52,569 nucleotides of DNA from Membranihabitans maritimus. Lineage in GTDB: Bacteria > Bacteroidota > Bacteroidia > Chitinophagales > Saprospiraceae. The notes below the pieces were generated by a model, which made no database searches, was not told the DNA's origin, and worked only from the letters and a program-made list of their open reading frames with translations. Location: NCBI RefSeq assembly GCF_021729145.1, contig NZ_JAJSLW010000028.1, positions 1 through 52,569 of the forward strand, read 5' to 3'. The translations under genes and the position numbers were made by a program. Shown in pieces: positions 32,223-41,403 of the stretch; position 1 is the first letter of the stretch, and each line of letters begins with the position of its first letter.

Positions 32223-32753
32223 TTATCCATTCTCCAGAATCTCTTTTAATTTTTCTAAGCCTTCTTCAAAATCTGCCCCGATTTGCTTGTCCATATTCAT
32301 AAATAAAAGTAATATATTCATTGGTGGATTCATGCGCCCTGTAAAGCCCCAGGTAACTAGTGTAGAATTAGCGTCTATTTTTTCAGTAGTTAAATATGCA
32401 TCTGATTTAGATTTGAAGGGACGGATAAATTCAAGTAGAGTATCTACTCTTTCATTTTCTACAAGGTGGGAAATAGTTTGTTTCCCTTCACCTACTCTCT
32501 TGTCCTGACTATTCCAATAGGATTCAAAACCAACAGTTCCATCTTCTCCTGAATATTTCTTTTCCATTTCCGGGTCTATGCGATTCCATTTAGCCCAATT
32601 ATCCTGGTTTTTTAAATGCTTTAAATAGGTGTAAACTATTTCTACAGGTTTGTTAATTTGTATGCTTCTGTTTGCTTCATAATTCTTGGGGGCGATGGAA
32701 CTTAATATGAAAACGATGAATATTAATGCAACAATAATGTAAATCAGGGTCAT
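32223..32753 (-). CDS. SRPBCC-family protein with N-terminal membrane anchor
   Basis: A 176-residue protein. Residues 1-20 are one hydrophobic helix (LIYIIVALIFIVFILSSIA); the rest is a START/Bet v1-like helix-grip fold of the polyketide_cyc2 type: NRSIQINKPVEIVYTYLKHL, WAKWNRIDPEMEKKYSG, SYWNSQDKRVGEGKQTI, and the C-terminal helix IGADFEEGLEKLKEIL. These proteins bind lipids or hydrophobic molecules; no specific ligand can be read. It converges with the HD gene with only three bases between stop codons and no terminator. Confidence 0.9.
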   Translation of the reverse strand: MTLIYIIVALIFIVFILSSIAPKNYEANRSIQINKPVEIVYTYLKHLKNQDNWAKWNRIDPEMEKKYSGEDGTVGFESYWNSQDKRVGEGKQTISHLVENERVDTLLEFIRPFKSKSDAYLTTEKIDANSTLVTWGFTGRMNPPMNILLLFMNMDKQIGADFEEGLEKLKEILENG

Positions 32754-32864
32754 GGTTGGTTTGTTTTGATATTAATAATGGTCTTTTGTGATACGAGTGT
32801 TATCTTATTTTATATCTTGTTAAATATAGGAATTTTATTTGTGTATTGAGAGGATGCTATAGTA

Positions 32865-32872
32865 TAATTTTG
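32865..32872 (+). promoter_or_regulatory. -7 box of the sbcD-sbcC operon
   Basis: TAATTTTG is an exact TAnnTTTG match 79 bases before the sbcD ATG. A TTTG at 32838-32841 is 23 bases upstream, slightly wide for the -33 element. Confidence 0.4.
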
Positions 32873-32951
32873 AATAGGTGTGAATTGAGCTTGAAATGAA
32901 TTGTTATTCCCGGAAAAGTTTGTTAAACTTGATGCAAACTTGAACGAATTC

Positions 32952-34172
32952 ATGAAAATACTCCATACGGCAGATTGGCATATAGGAAAGAAATTAGATC
33001 ATTTTCATAGACTCGGGGAACAGCGTGAAGTTCTGAATGAATTAATCGAAATTGCAGATTCAGAAGAGGTAGATGCAGTGATCGTGGCGGGTGATCTTTA
33101 TGATAATTTTAATCCCACCACTGAAGCCATTGAATTATTTTACAATACAGTGAAACGATTATCGAATAATGGTAAACGACCGGTTATTGCCATCGCCGGA
33201 AATCATGATAGCCCGGATCGAATTGAAGTATCAGATCCTTTGGCACGTGCTTGTGGTATTATTTTGTCAGGGCATCCCCAAACTTTGGTAAAGCCTTTTT
33301 CTATGGATACGGGATGGAGAATTTCAAAATCTGACCACGGGTTTTTAGAAATTGAATGGGATGAATTTGATTTCCCTTTAAGGGTTATACATACGCCCTT
33401 TGCAAATGAATACAGGTTAAAAACTTTTTTGGGGATTGAAAATCCGGAAGCTCAAATGAGAGAAGTTTTGTCTTCTCATTGGAACAACCTGGTTGAAAAA
33501 TATTGTGATAATAAAGGTGCGAATATCTTATTGTCACATTTGTTCGTAGCGGAAAGAGGAAAGGAAATTCCTGAAGAACCGGATGGGGAAAAACCAATAG
33601 TTCTTGGTAATGCTCAAATTATATATCCGGAAAATTTACCTGATAGGATCCAATACGCAGCGTTGGGACATTTACATCGGTATCAAATAGTAAAGGGGAA
33701 GGATTACCCGGTGGTATACAGTAGTAGTCCACTTTCATATAGTTTTGCCGAGTCCGGTCAAACAAAATATGCGGTTCTCATTGACATAGAACCTGCTCAG
33801 CCGGTTCAGTATAGACCTTTGCCTTTATCCGCAGGGCGTCCACTGGTTAGAAAGAGATTTGAGGAAATAGATAGGGCTGTAGAATGGTTGATGGAAAATA
33901 AGGAATGTTTGGTAGAAATTACTTTAGCAATGAAAGATTACTTATCATCTGAGGATCGAAAAAGACTGTATCAGGCCCATGATGGCATTATTACCTTAAT
34001 ACCTGAAATCCAAACTGAGGATGGGCAGATTAATAAGCTGAATCAACACCAGATTAACCTTGAGAAAAATATAGCGGAGTTGTTTTCGGATTACTTTATA
34101 TTCAGGCACGGTCTAAATCCTTCTGAAGAATTGATGTCTCTATTTAAAGAAGTTCAATCTCGTAAATCATGA
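32952..34172 (+). CDS. sbcD: exonuclease SbcCD subunit D
   Basis: Mre11-like nuclease subunit that cleaves DNA hairpins and protein-blocked ends with SbcC. About 406 residues from the ATG at 32952, where the family N-terminus MKILHTADWHIGK begins; the upstream frame from 32901 encodes 17 residues without similarity. Metallophosphoesterase motifs are all present: DWHIGK, VAGDLYDNFNP, IAGNHDSPDR (about residue 80), LLSHLFV and ALGHLHRYQ. The C-terminal SbcD domain follows. The stop overlaps the sbcC start (ATGA), so the two subunits are translationally coupled. Confidence 0.96.
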   Translation: MKILHTADWHIGKKLDHFHRLGEQREVLNELIEIADSEEVDAVIVAGDLYDNFNPTTEAIELFYNTVKRLSNNGKRPVIAIAGNHDSPDRIEVSDPLARACGIILSGHPQTLVKPFSMDTGWRISKSDHGFLEIEWDEFDFPLRVIHTPFANEYRLKTFLGIENPEAQMREVLSSHWNNLVEKYCDNKGANILLSHLFVAERGKEIPEEPDGEKPIVLGNAQIIYPENLPDRIQYAALGHLHRYQIVKGKDYPVVYSSSPLSYSFAESGQTKYAVLIDIEPAQPVQYRPLPLSAGRPLVRKRFEEIDRAVEWLMENKECLVEITLAMKDYLSSEDRKRLYQAHDGIITLIPEIQTEDGQINKLNQHQINLEKNIAELFSDYFIFRHGLNPSEELMSLFKEVQSRKS

Positions 34173-37100
34173 TTCCTGTTAAACTAACTATACAAGGACT
34201 ATATTCCTATCAAAGTGAGCCCCAGACTATTGATTTTGATCCGTTATTGGGGGCTGGATTATTTGGAATTTTTGGATCAGTAGGTTCTGGTAAATCTTCT
34301 ATTCTGGAAGCAATAACTTTAGCACTCTATGGGAATAGTGAGCGTTTAAATAAAAGTGGGGATGATCGAAATTACAATATGATGAATTTAAAATCGGATT
34401 CTCTATTGATTGATTATGAGTTTCAGAATTATAACAGGAAAAATTATAGGTTTGTTTGCAAGGGGCGAAGAAATAGCCGTAGATATACTGATGTAGGAAC
34501 GTATAAACGTACAGCTTTTGAATGGAAAGGAGATCAATGGGTCGTGATGGATCATACGGACGGTGGACTAATTACAGGATTGACATATGAAAACTTTAGA
34601 AGGACTGTAATAATCCCACAAGGTAAATTTCAGGAATTTCTGGAACTCTCTCCCTCGCATAGGTCTGAAATGCTAAAAGAGTTGTTTAATTTAAGTAAGT
34701 TTGATTTTAGTCAGGAAACTTCAAGCTTACAGAAGCAAACTACAGAAAAGGTTCACCATTTGGAAGGTCGTTTAACCGGATTTGTTGATATCAACAGGGA
34801 GAAATTGAAGGAGTATCAGTTGCTAATAACAAATACTGAAGCTAAATATGAATCAGTTCACAAATCCTATATTGAATGCAGAGACAAGAGGGATGAACAA
34901 AAACAACTCAAACAGTGGTATGATCAATTGGCAAAAAAGCAAAATGAATTGGATTCAATTCTAGGTAAAGGGAAAGAAATACAAAAAATCAAATCCAGAA
35001 TTTCTTTATATAGGGAAGCATCCAAGGATTTTGAACATTTCATTAAGCAAGTAGGTATCCAACAAAAATCTATTGGAGAATTAAAGGCGGAAATTAATAA
35101 GCTAAAGATCGAGGTATCTGAAGCTAAAGGAAATCTAAAAGTTTTAGGAGAGAGGTATGAATCCTTGAGTTCAAATGTCGAGCAACATGAATCAAAAAGG
35201 AAAGAAGGAGAGGACGCACGAAAAATGGCGCAATTAATAGAAATCGAGAGAAATATAAAAGAAAAAGAAACCCGTATCCAAAATGGAGGAAAAAGAATTG
35301 ACGAGGAAAAGATTAAATTAAAAAAATCGGAGTCAAAAGTAGCCGAATTGAAAGATAAAATTCTACAAGCCAAAGAACAGGTGAAAGATCGGGATGTATT
35401 ATTTCAACTAAAAGGACTTTGGAAAAGTTTGGAAGAGGTCCGTCGTCGAATGGAGGAAGTCGATACGGATGAAAAAGAAAGAATTCAAAAATTTTCCGGA
35501 TCCAAAAAACAGTTTATAGATTCTTTGAACCGGGGTGAAGTTATAGAGTCACAATTAACGGATCTTTTACACAAGGAAAAAGGTTTGGAAGAATTAAAGG
35601 TTAGGGATTATCGTAACCATATAAATCAATTGTCTGTGCAAAAACGGCTTTCTGATTATGCGGGGAGTCTCAAGGAAGGTGAGCCCTGCCCTTTGTGTGG
35701 ATCAGAATCTCATCCCTCGATTTCGGAATTTGGAACTGTGCAGGAAAGTATGAGTGAGCCAGAACTACTATTAGAAAAATCCGAAAAGAAGGTAAAAGAC
35801 CTTGATCAAAAGATTATGAAGTGGGGTAGATTGCAAGAAGATGAAAGGGAGTTGGATGTAGAGATTAAGAAGAAGGCTGCTATTAAATCGGAATTGGTTA
35901 GTAAAAAGAATGAAATTGAAAACCAACTGTCTGGTTACAGGGGAAAATATCCAACACAAGGAACTATAGATCAATTACTGGAGACAACCGGAAAGATAAA
36001 AAAGGACCTTGACGAATGGGACAAAAAGTATAATATTGAAATCAATAAGCAAGAGCAAATACGAGAAAATTTAGAAAAATTTCAAAAAGCCGTAGCCGGT
36101 ATAAATAACGAATTAAATCAGTTATTTGGAAGCAAGGTTTCCGTGGAGAAAGAGATTAACCCGGAAATGCTGCAAGAAATGGGGAAAAGGACTAAAGAAG
36201 GATGGATAGATTATTCAAGTTCCCTGTTCAAGACTATTGAAAAGGAAAAATCCAATTACCAGAAAATCAAAGTAGAAAAAGAAAGAGTCAAGGAATTATT
36301 CGGTGTGAAAAGTACGGCCTTACAAACGAAAGCCGGCTTTTTAGAAAAAGAGGAATCCTCGTTAAAAAAGCTTTCGGACCAGTTAAAAGAAAAGCTTGAT
36401 AATTCTTCATTTAATTCATTACTCGAAGTAGAGAATTTGTTGCAAAGCACTATAGATGTTGAAAAATTGGAAACTGAAATCCGTACACATGAGCAAGAAG
36501 TCCATTCTTTGGAAGTGGGTATAAAAGAAACAAAGGAACATATCGGGAACCGAAAATTTGATATAACAGAATTTGAATCTTTAAATGATAAAGTAGACCA
36601 AACCGAGAGATTGGTAGGTGATTTGCGTGAAAAATTAAGTATTCTTAAGAATGAGTTGAAAGAATCAAATCGCAAGTGGAAGGTAAAACAGGAGTTGGAA
36701 CAGGAATTGTCAGAGTTGGAAACCAGGCAGGAGAATCTAAAGATTCTGGCCGGTATGTTCCGTGCGAATGGTTTTGTAGATTATGTGAGTACTATTTATT
36801 TAAGGGAAATATGCAGCATTGCGGATCAAAGATTTAGAAAATTGACCCATAATCATTATTCACTAGAACTTTCGGAAGATAATCATTTTTTGGTTAGGGA
36901 TTTTTTGAATAATGGGTATTTAAGAAATATTAAAACACTGTCCGGAGGGCAAACCTTCCAGGCGTCTCTTTGTTTAGCTCTTGCATTAGCAGAAACGCTT
37001 CAGCAACAGAATCGTGCTCACCAGAATTTCTTTTTTCTCGATGAAGGGTTTGGCACATTGGATTCTAGTGCACTGCAACTTGTTTTCGATACTCTTAAAT

Positions 37101-37234
37101 CCTTGCGTAAAGAAGGACGAGTAGTTGGTGTGATTTCTCATGTTGAGGACTTACAGACTGAAATAGATATGCACCTTAGGATTGAAAATAATACGGAACA
37201 TGGTAGCTTAATACTTAAGAGTTGGGAAAATTAA
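34169..37234 (+). CDS. sbcC: exonuclease SbcCD ATPase subunit C
   Basis: Rad50/SMC-like ATPase of 1021 residues. Walker A is GIFGSVGSGKSSILEAI (about residues 32-48); a long coiled coil (about 180-850) is broken at its middle by the zinc hook CPLCGSESH (about residue 507), where two subunits join; the C-terminal half has the ABC signature LSGGQTFQASL (about 925), Walker B FFFLDEGFGTLD (about 953-964) and a final His in VISHVEDL. All ATPase elements are intact. With SbcD it trims hairpins, palindromic DNA and protein-bound ends. The sequence is Lys/Glu-rich, as expected for coiled coil. Confidence 0.96.
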   Translation: MIPVKLTIQGLYSYQSEPQTIDFDPLLGAGLFGIFGSVGSGKSSILEAITLALYGNSERLNKSGDDRNYNMMNLKSDSLLIDYEFQNYNRKNYRFVCKGRRNSRRYTDVGTYKRTAFEWKGDQWVVMDHTDGGLITGLTYENFRRTVIIPQGKFQEFLELSPSHRSEMLKELFNLSKFDFSQETSSLQKQTTEKVHHLEGRLTGFVDINREKLKEYQLLITNTEAKYESVHKSYIECRDKRDEQKQLKQWYDQLAKKQNELDSILGKGKEIQKIKSRISLYREASKDFEHFIKQVGIQQKSIGELKAEINKLKIEVSEAKGNLKVLGERYESLSSNVEQHESKRKEGEDARKMAQLIEIERNIKEKETRIQNGGKRIDEEKIKLKKSESKVAELKDKILQAKEQVKDRDVLFQLKGLWKSLEEVRRRMEEVDTDEKERIQKFSGSKKQFIDSLNRGEVIESQLTDLLHKEKGLEELKVRDYRNHINQLSVQKRLSDYAGSLKEGEPCPLCGSESHPSISEFGTVQESMSEPELLLEKSEKKVKDLDQKIMKWGRLQEDERELDVEIKKKAAIKSELVSKKNEIENQLSGYRGKYPTQGTIDQLLETTGKIKKDLDEWDKKYNIEINKQEQIRENLEKFQKAVAGINNELNQLFGSKVSVEKEINPEMLQEMGKRTKEGWIDYSSSLFKTIEKEKSNYQKIKVEKERVKELFGVKSTALQTKAGFLEKEESSLKKLSDQLKEKLDNSSFNSLLEVENLLQSTIDVEKLETEIRTHEQEVHSLEVGIKETKEHIGNRKFDITEFESLNDKVDQTERLVGDLREKLSILKNELKESNRKWKVKQELEQELSELETRQENLKILAGMFRANGFVDYVSTIYLREICSIADQRFRKLTHNHYSLELSEDNHFLVRDFLNNGYLRNIKTLSGGQTFQASLCLALALAETLQQQNRAHQNFFFLDEGFGTLDSSALQLVFDTLKSLRKEGRVVGVISHVEDLQTEIDMHLRIENNTEHGSLILKSWEN

Positions 37235-37366
37235 GAATATCATTCTAATGATTAATATAGGTATAACCTTGATATAAAATTATTGGTATAAGAAATTATA
37301 TAGGTTGTTTTAGACTGTCATAATCAATACTTTTGAATGGTTTAATTTGAATGTATTGGTCATTAA

Positions 37367-38524
37367 ATGTTGAAAACGATGAAATTAATCCTTTCTGTTC
37401 TAGCTGCTTTTCCACTTCTTTTTATTAATGTTGGAGAGGACTTTGAGTGGGGTTCTATAATGTTCGGGGATAACGAACAAAAGATATGGTCGGTCGAAAA
37501 AGCTAATAATTGGTACGAGAAACAAGGCTGGCTGGTGGGCCCTAATTTCAATCCTGCTTCAGCTATCAATCAATTGGAAATGTGGCAAGAAGAAACTTTT
37601 GACCCCGAAAGAATTGACAAGGAACTGGCTTGGGCGGCGGAACTAGGGATGAATACAATGCGCGTGTATTTGCACGACCTGGTGTACAAAAACGATCCTT
37701 CCGGGTTAGTGGATCGCATGGATACTTTTTTGGACATTTCCGAAAAACATGGTATCCGGCCAATGTTTGTCATATTCGATGCTGTATGGGACCCGTATCC
37801 CAAAGCCGGTCCGCAAAGAGCTCCCAGACCCCATGTCCACAACTCGGGATGGGTGCAAAGTCCTTCCATTGACGTCTTGCAGGATCCTACGGAATATCCG
37901 CGATTGGAAAAATATGTAAAGGGAGTTATAGGACATTTTGCAGCTGATCAGAGAATACTGGCCTGGGATATCTGGAATGAGCCGGACAATCCCAACGTCA
38001 GTGCTTATGGGGATGTCGAGTTGAAAAATAAAGTGGAATATGTGTTGCCATTATTGGAGAAGGCTTTTGGATGGGCGCGGGAAGTAAACCCTACGCAACC
38101 GCTGACTTCAGGTGTCTGGAACGGAGATTGGTCCTCTGATGAATCCCTGAAACCTATTGAAGAACTTCAAATCGAACTGTCCGATATAATCAGTTTCCAT
38201 TGCTATGATGATCCTGTTTCATTCGAGAAGAAAATCAAACAGTTGAGCCGTTACGGCAGACCATTGCTCTGTACTGAGTACATGGCCCGACCCAACAAGA
38301 GTACCTTTGAAGGGTTTTTACCGCTAGCCAAAAAATACAATGTAGCCATGTACAATTGGGGATTTGTGAGTGGGAAAACGCAGACGATATATCCCTGGGA
38401 TAGTTGGAGAAAGGAATATACCGCTGAGCCTGAATTATGGTTCCATGATATTTTTAGGTACGATGGTACTCCGTATATAGAAGGGGAGGTCGAATTCATC
38501 AAAGAGATTCTCGGGGAGGAATAG
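37367..38524 (+). CDS. GH5-like cellulase-family glycoside hydrolase
   Basis: A 385-residue secreted TIM-barrel hydrolase with an N-terminal signal-like helix (LILSVLAAFPLLFINVG). Family elements: GWLVGPNFNPASAINQLEMW, RIDKELAWAAELGMNTMRVY (first barrel strands), ILAWDIWNEPDNPN with the acid/base Glu (about 205), and LLCTEYMARPN with the nucleophile Glu (about 303). WNEP and TEY in this spacing identify clan GH-A, close to GH5/GH39-like beta-glycosidases of Bacteroidota. Exact substrate is unclear. It is not next to a SusCD pair or regulator; it stands alone after sbcC with 132 bases between them. Confidence 0.87.
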   Translation: MLKTMKLILSVLAAFPLLFINVGEDFEWGSIMFGDNEQKIWSVEKANNWYEKQGWLVGPNFNPASAINQLEMWQEETFDPERIDKELAWAAELGMNTMRVYLHDLVYKNDPSGLVDRMDTFLDISEKHGIRPMFVIFDAVWDPYPKAGPQRAPRPHVHNSGWVQSPSIDVLQDPTEYPRLEKYVKGVIGHFAADQRILAWDIWNEPDNPNVSAYGDVELKNKVEYVLPLLEKAFGWAREVNPTQPLTSGVWNGDWSSDESLKPIEELQIELSDIISFHCYDDPVSFEKKIKQLSRYGRPLLCTEYMARPNKSTFEGFLPLAKKYNVAMYNWGFVSGKTQTIYPWDSWRKEYTAEPELWFHDIFRYDGTPYIEGEVEFIKEILGEE

Positions 38525-39214
38525 TGAAATAGGCATTGGAATTTCTTTTTCAATTGATATCAGCTATAACTTCTTTATTAAGATTAAGATAGGGAGATGG
38601 AGTAATTTCATCTTCCATCTTCAATTTGTATAAGTGTTTTAGCGTTTTAGTTTGCCCTTGCGAACAACGATCTTCTTTCTAAAGCGCTTTTTAAATAATC
38701 TATTATATATTCGAATTTTCTTGTCTTTCCTCATTATTTAAAATCAGGCTCTATCCTTTGAAATTAAATCTAATCAAGGTATTTAAGTTCATAATGACAA
38801 TTTACTACCCCATTTCTTGGAAAATGATCATATAGCTTCGCCTATAGGAATGTTACTAATGGGGGCAAAATTACATTAGGAAGGCTAATTATTGCATAAG
38901 TGGTTAAGAAATACCATGAAAAGGAAGTACCTACTGTAGCAGAGTTTAACTGTTGATATTCGTATTAAAAAATTGATCAAATTGTTTTTTATGCTATCCT
39001 ATTGGGGAACCGATTTACAGAACCGATAAAATAAGGATAATCTATAACGTAAAACTTATTACTTCCTAATTTTTCTGCGTTCCATACTTTCAGCTAATTT
39101 CGTTTTTAGTGGTTTTCATTGATAGTTACAACTAAGCTGTTTTGTAATTTTGGAGGAATGGTAAAGTAGTGTGTATGACCAACCATTTTATTATTTAATT
39201 CTAAAATAAATGTT
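38525..39214. other. long spacer after the glycosidase
   Basis: Apart from one 31-codon basic ORF on the minus strand (38639-38734) no gene, repeat or clear hairpin is seen. All frames are broken from about 38760 to 39200. Confidence 0.4.
38639..38734 (-). CDS. possible 31-residue very basic micro-protein
   Basis: An ATG-to-TAA frame of 31 codons. Sixteen or more residues are Lys or Arg (e.g. MRKDKKIRIYNRLFKKRFRK), predicting an RNA- or DNA-binding peptide with pI near 12. I know no family for it. It sits in an otherwise empty spacer, so it could be a real micro-gene or simply an AT-rich accident. Confidence 0.3.
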   Translation of the reverse strand: MRKDKKIRIYNRLFKKRFRKKIVVRKGKLKR

Positions 39215-39541
39215 GTGAGAAAATTGTTATTTGGTGTTTTTTTTCTGATCTCTATTGTGGCGGTATCTTGCAGTAAAGATGACAAAAACGTAGATTGTCA
39301 CTCCGGGTTTGTTCTGGCTGAAGCTACCCAAGACGAACTTCAGCAATATTCCCAGACGGTACAAACCTATGCTGCTAATCCGACCGAAGAAAATTGTGAG
39401 AAGTTTCGTTCTGCAGCCCTTTCCTATATCGATGCATTGGAATCGTATGAACAATGTGCTATTGATGCTGGCCAGGGAGCCAGTTATCAGCAGAGTATTG
39501 ATGAGGCCCGTGATGGTATTAATACATTAAGTTGCCAATAG
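39215..39541 (+). CDS. small lipoprotein, unknown
   Basis: A 108-residue exported lipoprotein. The GTG start at 39215 is followed at once by a lipobox signal (LFGVFFLISIVAVSCSKDD, Cys about 20). The mature part is acidic and helical with four cysteines (VDCHSG, EENCEKF, YEQCAID, LSCQ) that could form two disulfides. Similar short proteins occur widely in Bacteroidota without assigned function. It is probably cotranscribed with the next two exported proteins. Confidence 0.75.
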   Translation: MRKLLFGVFFLISIVAVSCSKDDKNVDCHSGFVLAEATQDELQQYSQTVQTYAANPTEENCEKFRSAALSYIDALESYEQCAIDAGQGASYQQSIDEARDGINTLSCQ

Positions 39542-39570
39542 TATTTACAATAATGATAAAAGAAATAATT

Positions 39571-40080
39571 ATGAAAAAATTGACTTTTACTTTAATAATG
39601 GTTATTTTGGGAATAGGTTTTTCATATTCCCAGGAGGAGTCTATAGGTATTTCGTTTCAGGAAGGAGACCTTGTAGTTAATGCTGGAATCGGATTAGGTT
39701 CTACCTTTACTTTTGCTGGTGGATTGGGTCTTCCATTGGGAGGAGGAGTGGAATATGGAATTACTGATGCGATCGGAGTAGGAGGTGAATTTGGATTTGT
39801 TTCCGGAGGTGGTTTGACTGCCATATATGTCGGGCCAAAGGGATATTATCACTTCAATGAATTATTCAATATTGATAATGATCAATTGGATGTTTACGCC
39901 GGGTTGAGTTTGTATTACCGGCATTTTAGTTATTCGGGATTCTCATTTGGCATAGGAAGTGGAATTTATCCCGGCTTTCATATAGGTGGCAGATATTATT
40001 TCTCAGACAATTTTGGTGCTTATGCTGAACTGGGAAATAGTTATGGCTGGCTTAAAGCCGGTGTATGTTTGAAATTTTAA
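39571..40080 (+). CDS. small outer-membrane beta-barrel-like protein
   Basis: About 169 residues from the ATG at 39571, which is followed directly by a signal peptide (LTFTLIMVILGIGFSYSQ). The mature protein is rich in glycine and aromatic residues in alternating strands: VVNAGIGLGSTFTFAGG, GVGGEFGFVSGGGL, YAGLSLYYRHFSYSG, AYAELGNSYGWLKAGVCLKF with a terminal Phe, as in small outer-membrane barrels (OmpA/OmpX-like fold). The upstream ATG at 39553 would place a polar stretch before the signal. It lies between a lipoprotein and a DUF4412 gene; no specific function can be named. Confidence 0.75.
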   Translation: MKKLTFTLIMVILGIGFSYSQEESIGISFQEGDLVVNAGIGLGSTFTFAGGLGLPLGGGVEYGITDAIGVGGEFGFVSGGGLTAIYVGPKGYYHFNELFNIDNDQLDVYAGLSLYYRHFSYSGFSFGIGSGIYPGFHIGGRYYFSDNFGAYAELGNSYGWLKAGVCLKF

Positions 40081-40096
40081 AGTAAATATAAATGTT

Positions 40097-41014
40097 ATGA
40101 ATTTGAGGAGGTATAAAACGGGAACATTGCTATTTTCAATTGTTTTTCTTTTTGGATTTCAGACTGCTGAAGCCCAGTTATTGAAAAGGGCTCTTCAGCG
40201 GGGTGCTAATCGAGCGGTTGAGAAAAAAGTAGAAAAAGAAGCTGAAAAGCAAACCGGGCGAATGTTGGATTCCTTATTCAAGACCAAAGACCGGGAGGTG
40301 AAAGGTAGAGATAGTGATTCCGTTTCTGCTGAAGATCAAAGAAGGGGAATGAGGATGATGCAGGAAATGCTGGGGGGTGTAAATACTGCCGATTTGCCGG
40401 AATCTTTTTCATTTGATACCCGGATAATATGGGAAAGTGAAGATGAAAAAGGTAAAAAGACGGAAATGTATATGTTTTTTGAGCCTGATGGGGTTAATTT
40501 TGGTATGAGTCCGGAGCCTTTTGAGGGAAGTGATTTTGAAACATTTACGGTAATGAATCCCGAAGATGAATATATCGCTGTATTTACTAATTCTGATGGT
40601 CAAAAGAGTCTTATTTCTATGCCATTTATGACAGATAAAATGAAGTCGTACATGGTTGATAAGCAGGAAGAATCAGGTGAAGATTCTGAATTTAGCATTA
40701 AAAAAACGGGGAAAACCCGGACGATAAGCGGTTATTCCTGTGAGGAGTATATTATTACTACCGATGAGTATATTCAGAATGCCTGGATTACAGAGGATTT
40801 GGATGTGACAAATGGATTGTACTCAATTTTTCAGCAAGCATATGCTGAAAATAAAAAAATGGGAATGCCCGATCTTTCACAAGGATTTCCTATGGAAGTG
40901 GAGATGACTAAAAGAAAGAATGGCAAAAAATCGTATTTGAGAACCAAATCTGTAGAATCCAAAGACCTGACATTAAAAACGGCTGACTATGAAGCTATGG
41001 GGATGGGGCAGTAA
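40097..41014 (+). CDS. exported DUF4412-domain protein
   Basis: A 305-residue protein with signal peptide (LLFSIVFLFGFQTAEAQ). A charged helical region follows (RALQRGANRAVEKKVEKE, about residues 35-60), then the DUF4412 domain: FSFDTRIIWESEDEKGKKTE, MPFMTDKMKSYM and KTGKTRTISGYSCEEYII, typical of these Bacteroidota proteins where 'I.GY.CE.Y' is the hallmark. Function unknown; likely periplasmic or outer membrane. Its start lies 16 bases after the barrel-like gene, suggesting a three-gene operon of exported proteins. Confidence 0.85.
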   Translation: MNLRRYKTGTLLFSIVFLFGFQTAEAQLLKRALQRGANRAVEKKVEKEAEKQTGRMLDSLFKTKDREVKGRDSDSVSAEDQRRGMRMMQEMLGGVNTADLPESFSFDTRIIWESEDEKGKKTEMYMFFEPDGVNFGMSPEPFEGSDFETFTVMNPEDEYIAVFTNSDGQKSLISMPFMTDKMKSYMVDKQEESGEDSEFSIKKTGKTRTISGYSCEEYIITTDEYIQNAWITEDLDVTNGLYSIFQQAYAENKKMGMPDLSQGFPMEVEMTKRKNGKKSYLRTKSVESKDLTLKTADYEAMGMGQ

Positions 41015-41282
41015 GTAAATTGTTGATTTTACTGGTGCCCTATGGTTACAAAATTATACTTCCAGCATACCAATTTAAACAAGTGTAGATAAAGAAATAC
41101 AAACAGGGAGATAAAAATGGGGAAGCATGTATTCCGATGTTACCTATCCAGGCCATTAACACCCTAACGTTTACCCACGGACTTAGGTGGGGGCAAGAAA
41201 TTTCATGAAAGTTTATTCGTACTTTTTTGTGTATTTGTGTTTTCCCCAGCGAGCAATCCCTGTGGGAATGGCGTGACATAGA

Positions 41283-41310
41283 CCTATTTTAGAGGGTGCT
41301 CTAAAATAGG
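41283..41310. repeat. perfect 28-bp hairpin upstream of ktrB
   Basis: CCTATTTTAGAG (41283-41294) and CTCTAAAATAGG (41299-41310) are perfect 12-bp arms around GGTG. No T-run follows, so it is not a normal intrinsic terminator. It lies 94 bases before ktrB and 37 before the promoter, so it may be an operator, a Rho-type or mRNA-end stem for the upstream gene, or an insertion footprint. Confidence 0.6.
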
Positions 41311-41346
41311 GTAGTAAGGTCAAAAAGAAACTCATGCGAAGATTTC

Positions 41347-41375
41347 TTGTGATAAATTAATTTTTCGCTACCTTG
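41347..41375 (+). promoter_or_regulatory. candidate promoter of ktrB-ktrA
   Basis: TTG at 41347-41349 and TACCTTG at 41369-41375 are 19 bases apart, close to the TTTG/TAnnTTTG pattern, ending 28 bases before the ktrB ATG. Confidence 0.45.
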
Positions 41376-41403
41376 CCCATATAATTTATTTCCTGATTAC
41401 GTC

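Larger units (their letters stand above)
41015..41403. other. spacer before ktrB
   Basis: No gene. It includes a short CCCAC/GTGGG hairpin near 41170-41191, a striking 28-bp palindrome (41283-41310) and a candidate promoter (41347-41375). Confidence 0.5.

Noticed and set aside
34800-36800. Minus-strand Ser/Phe-rich ORFs inside sbcC
   Set aside because: Shadows of the Lys/Glu-rich coiled-coil codons; no start context or family.
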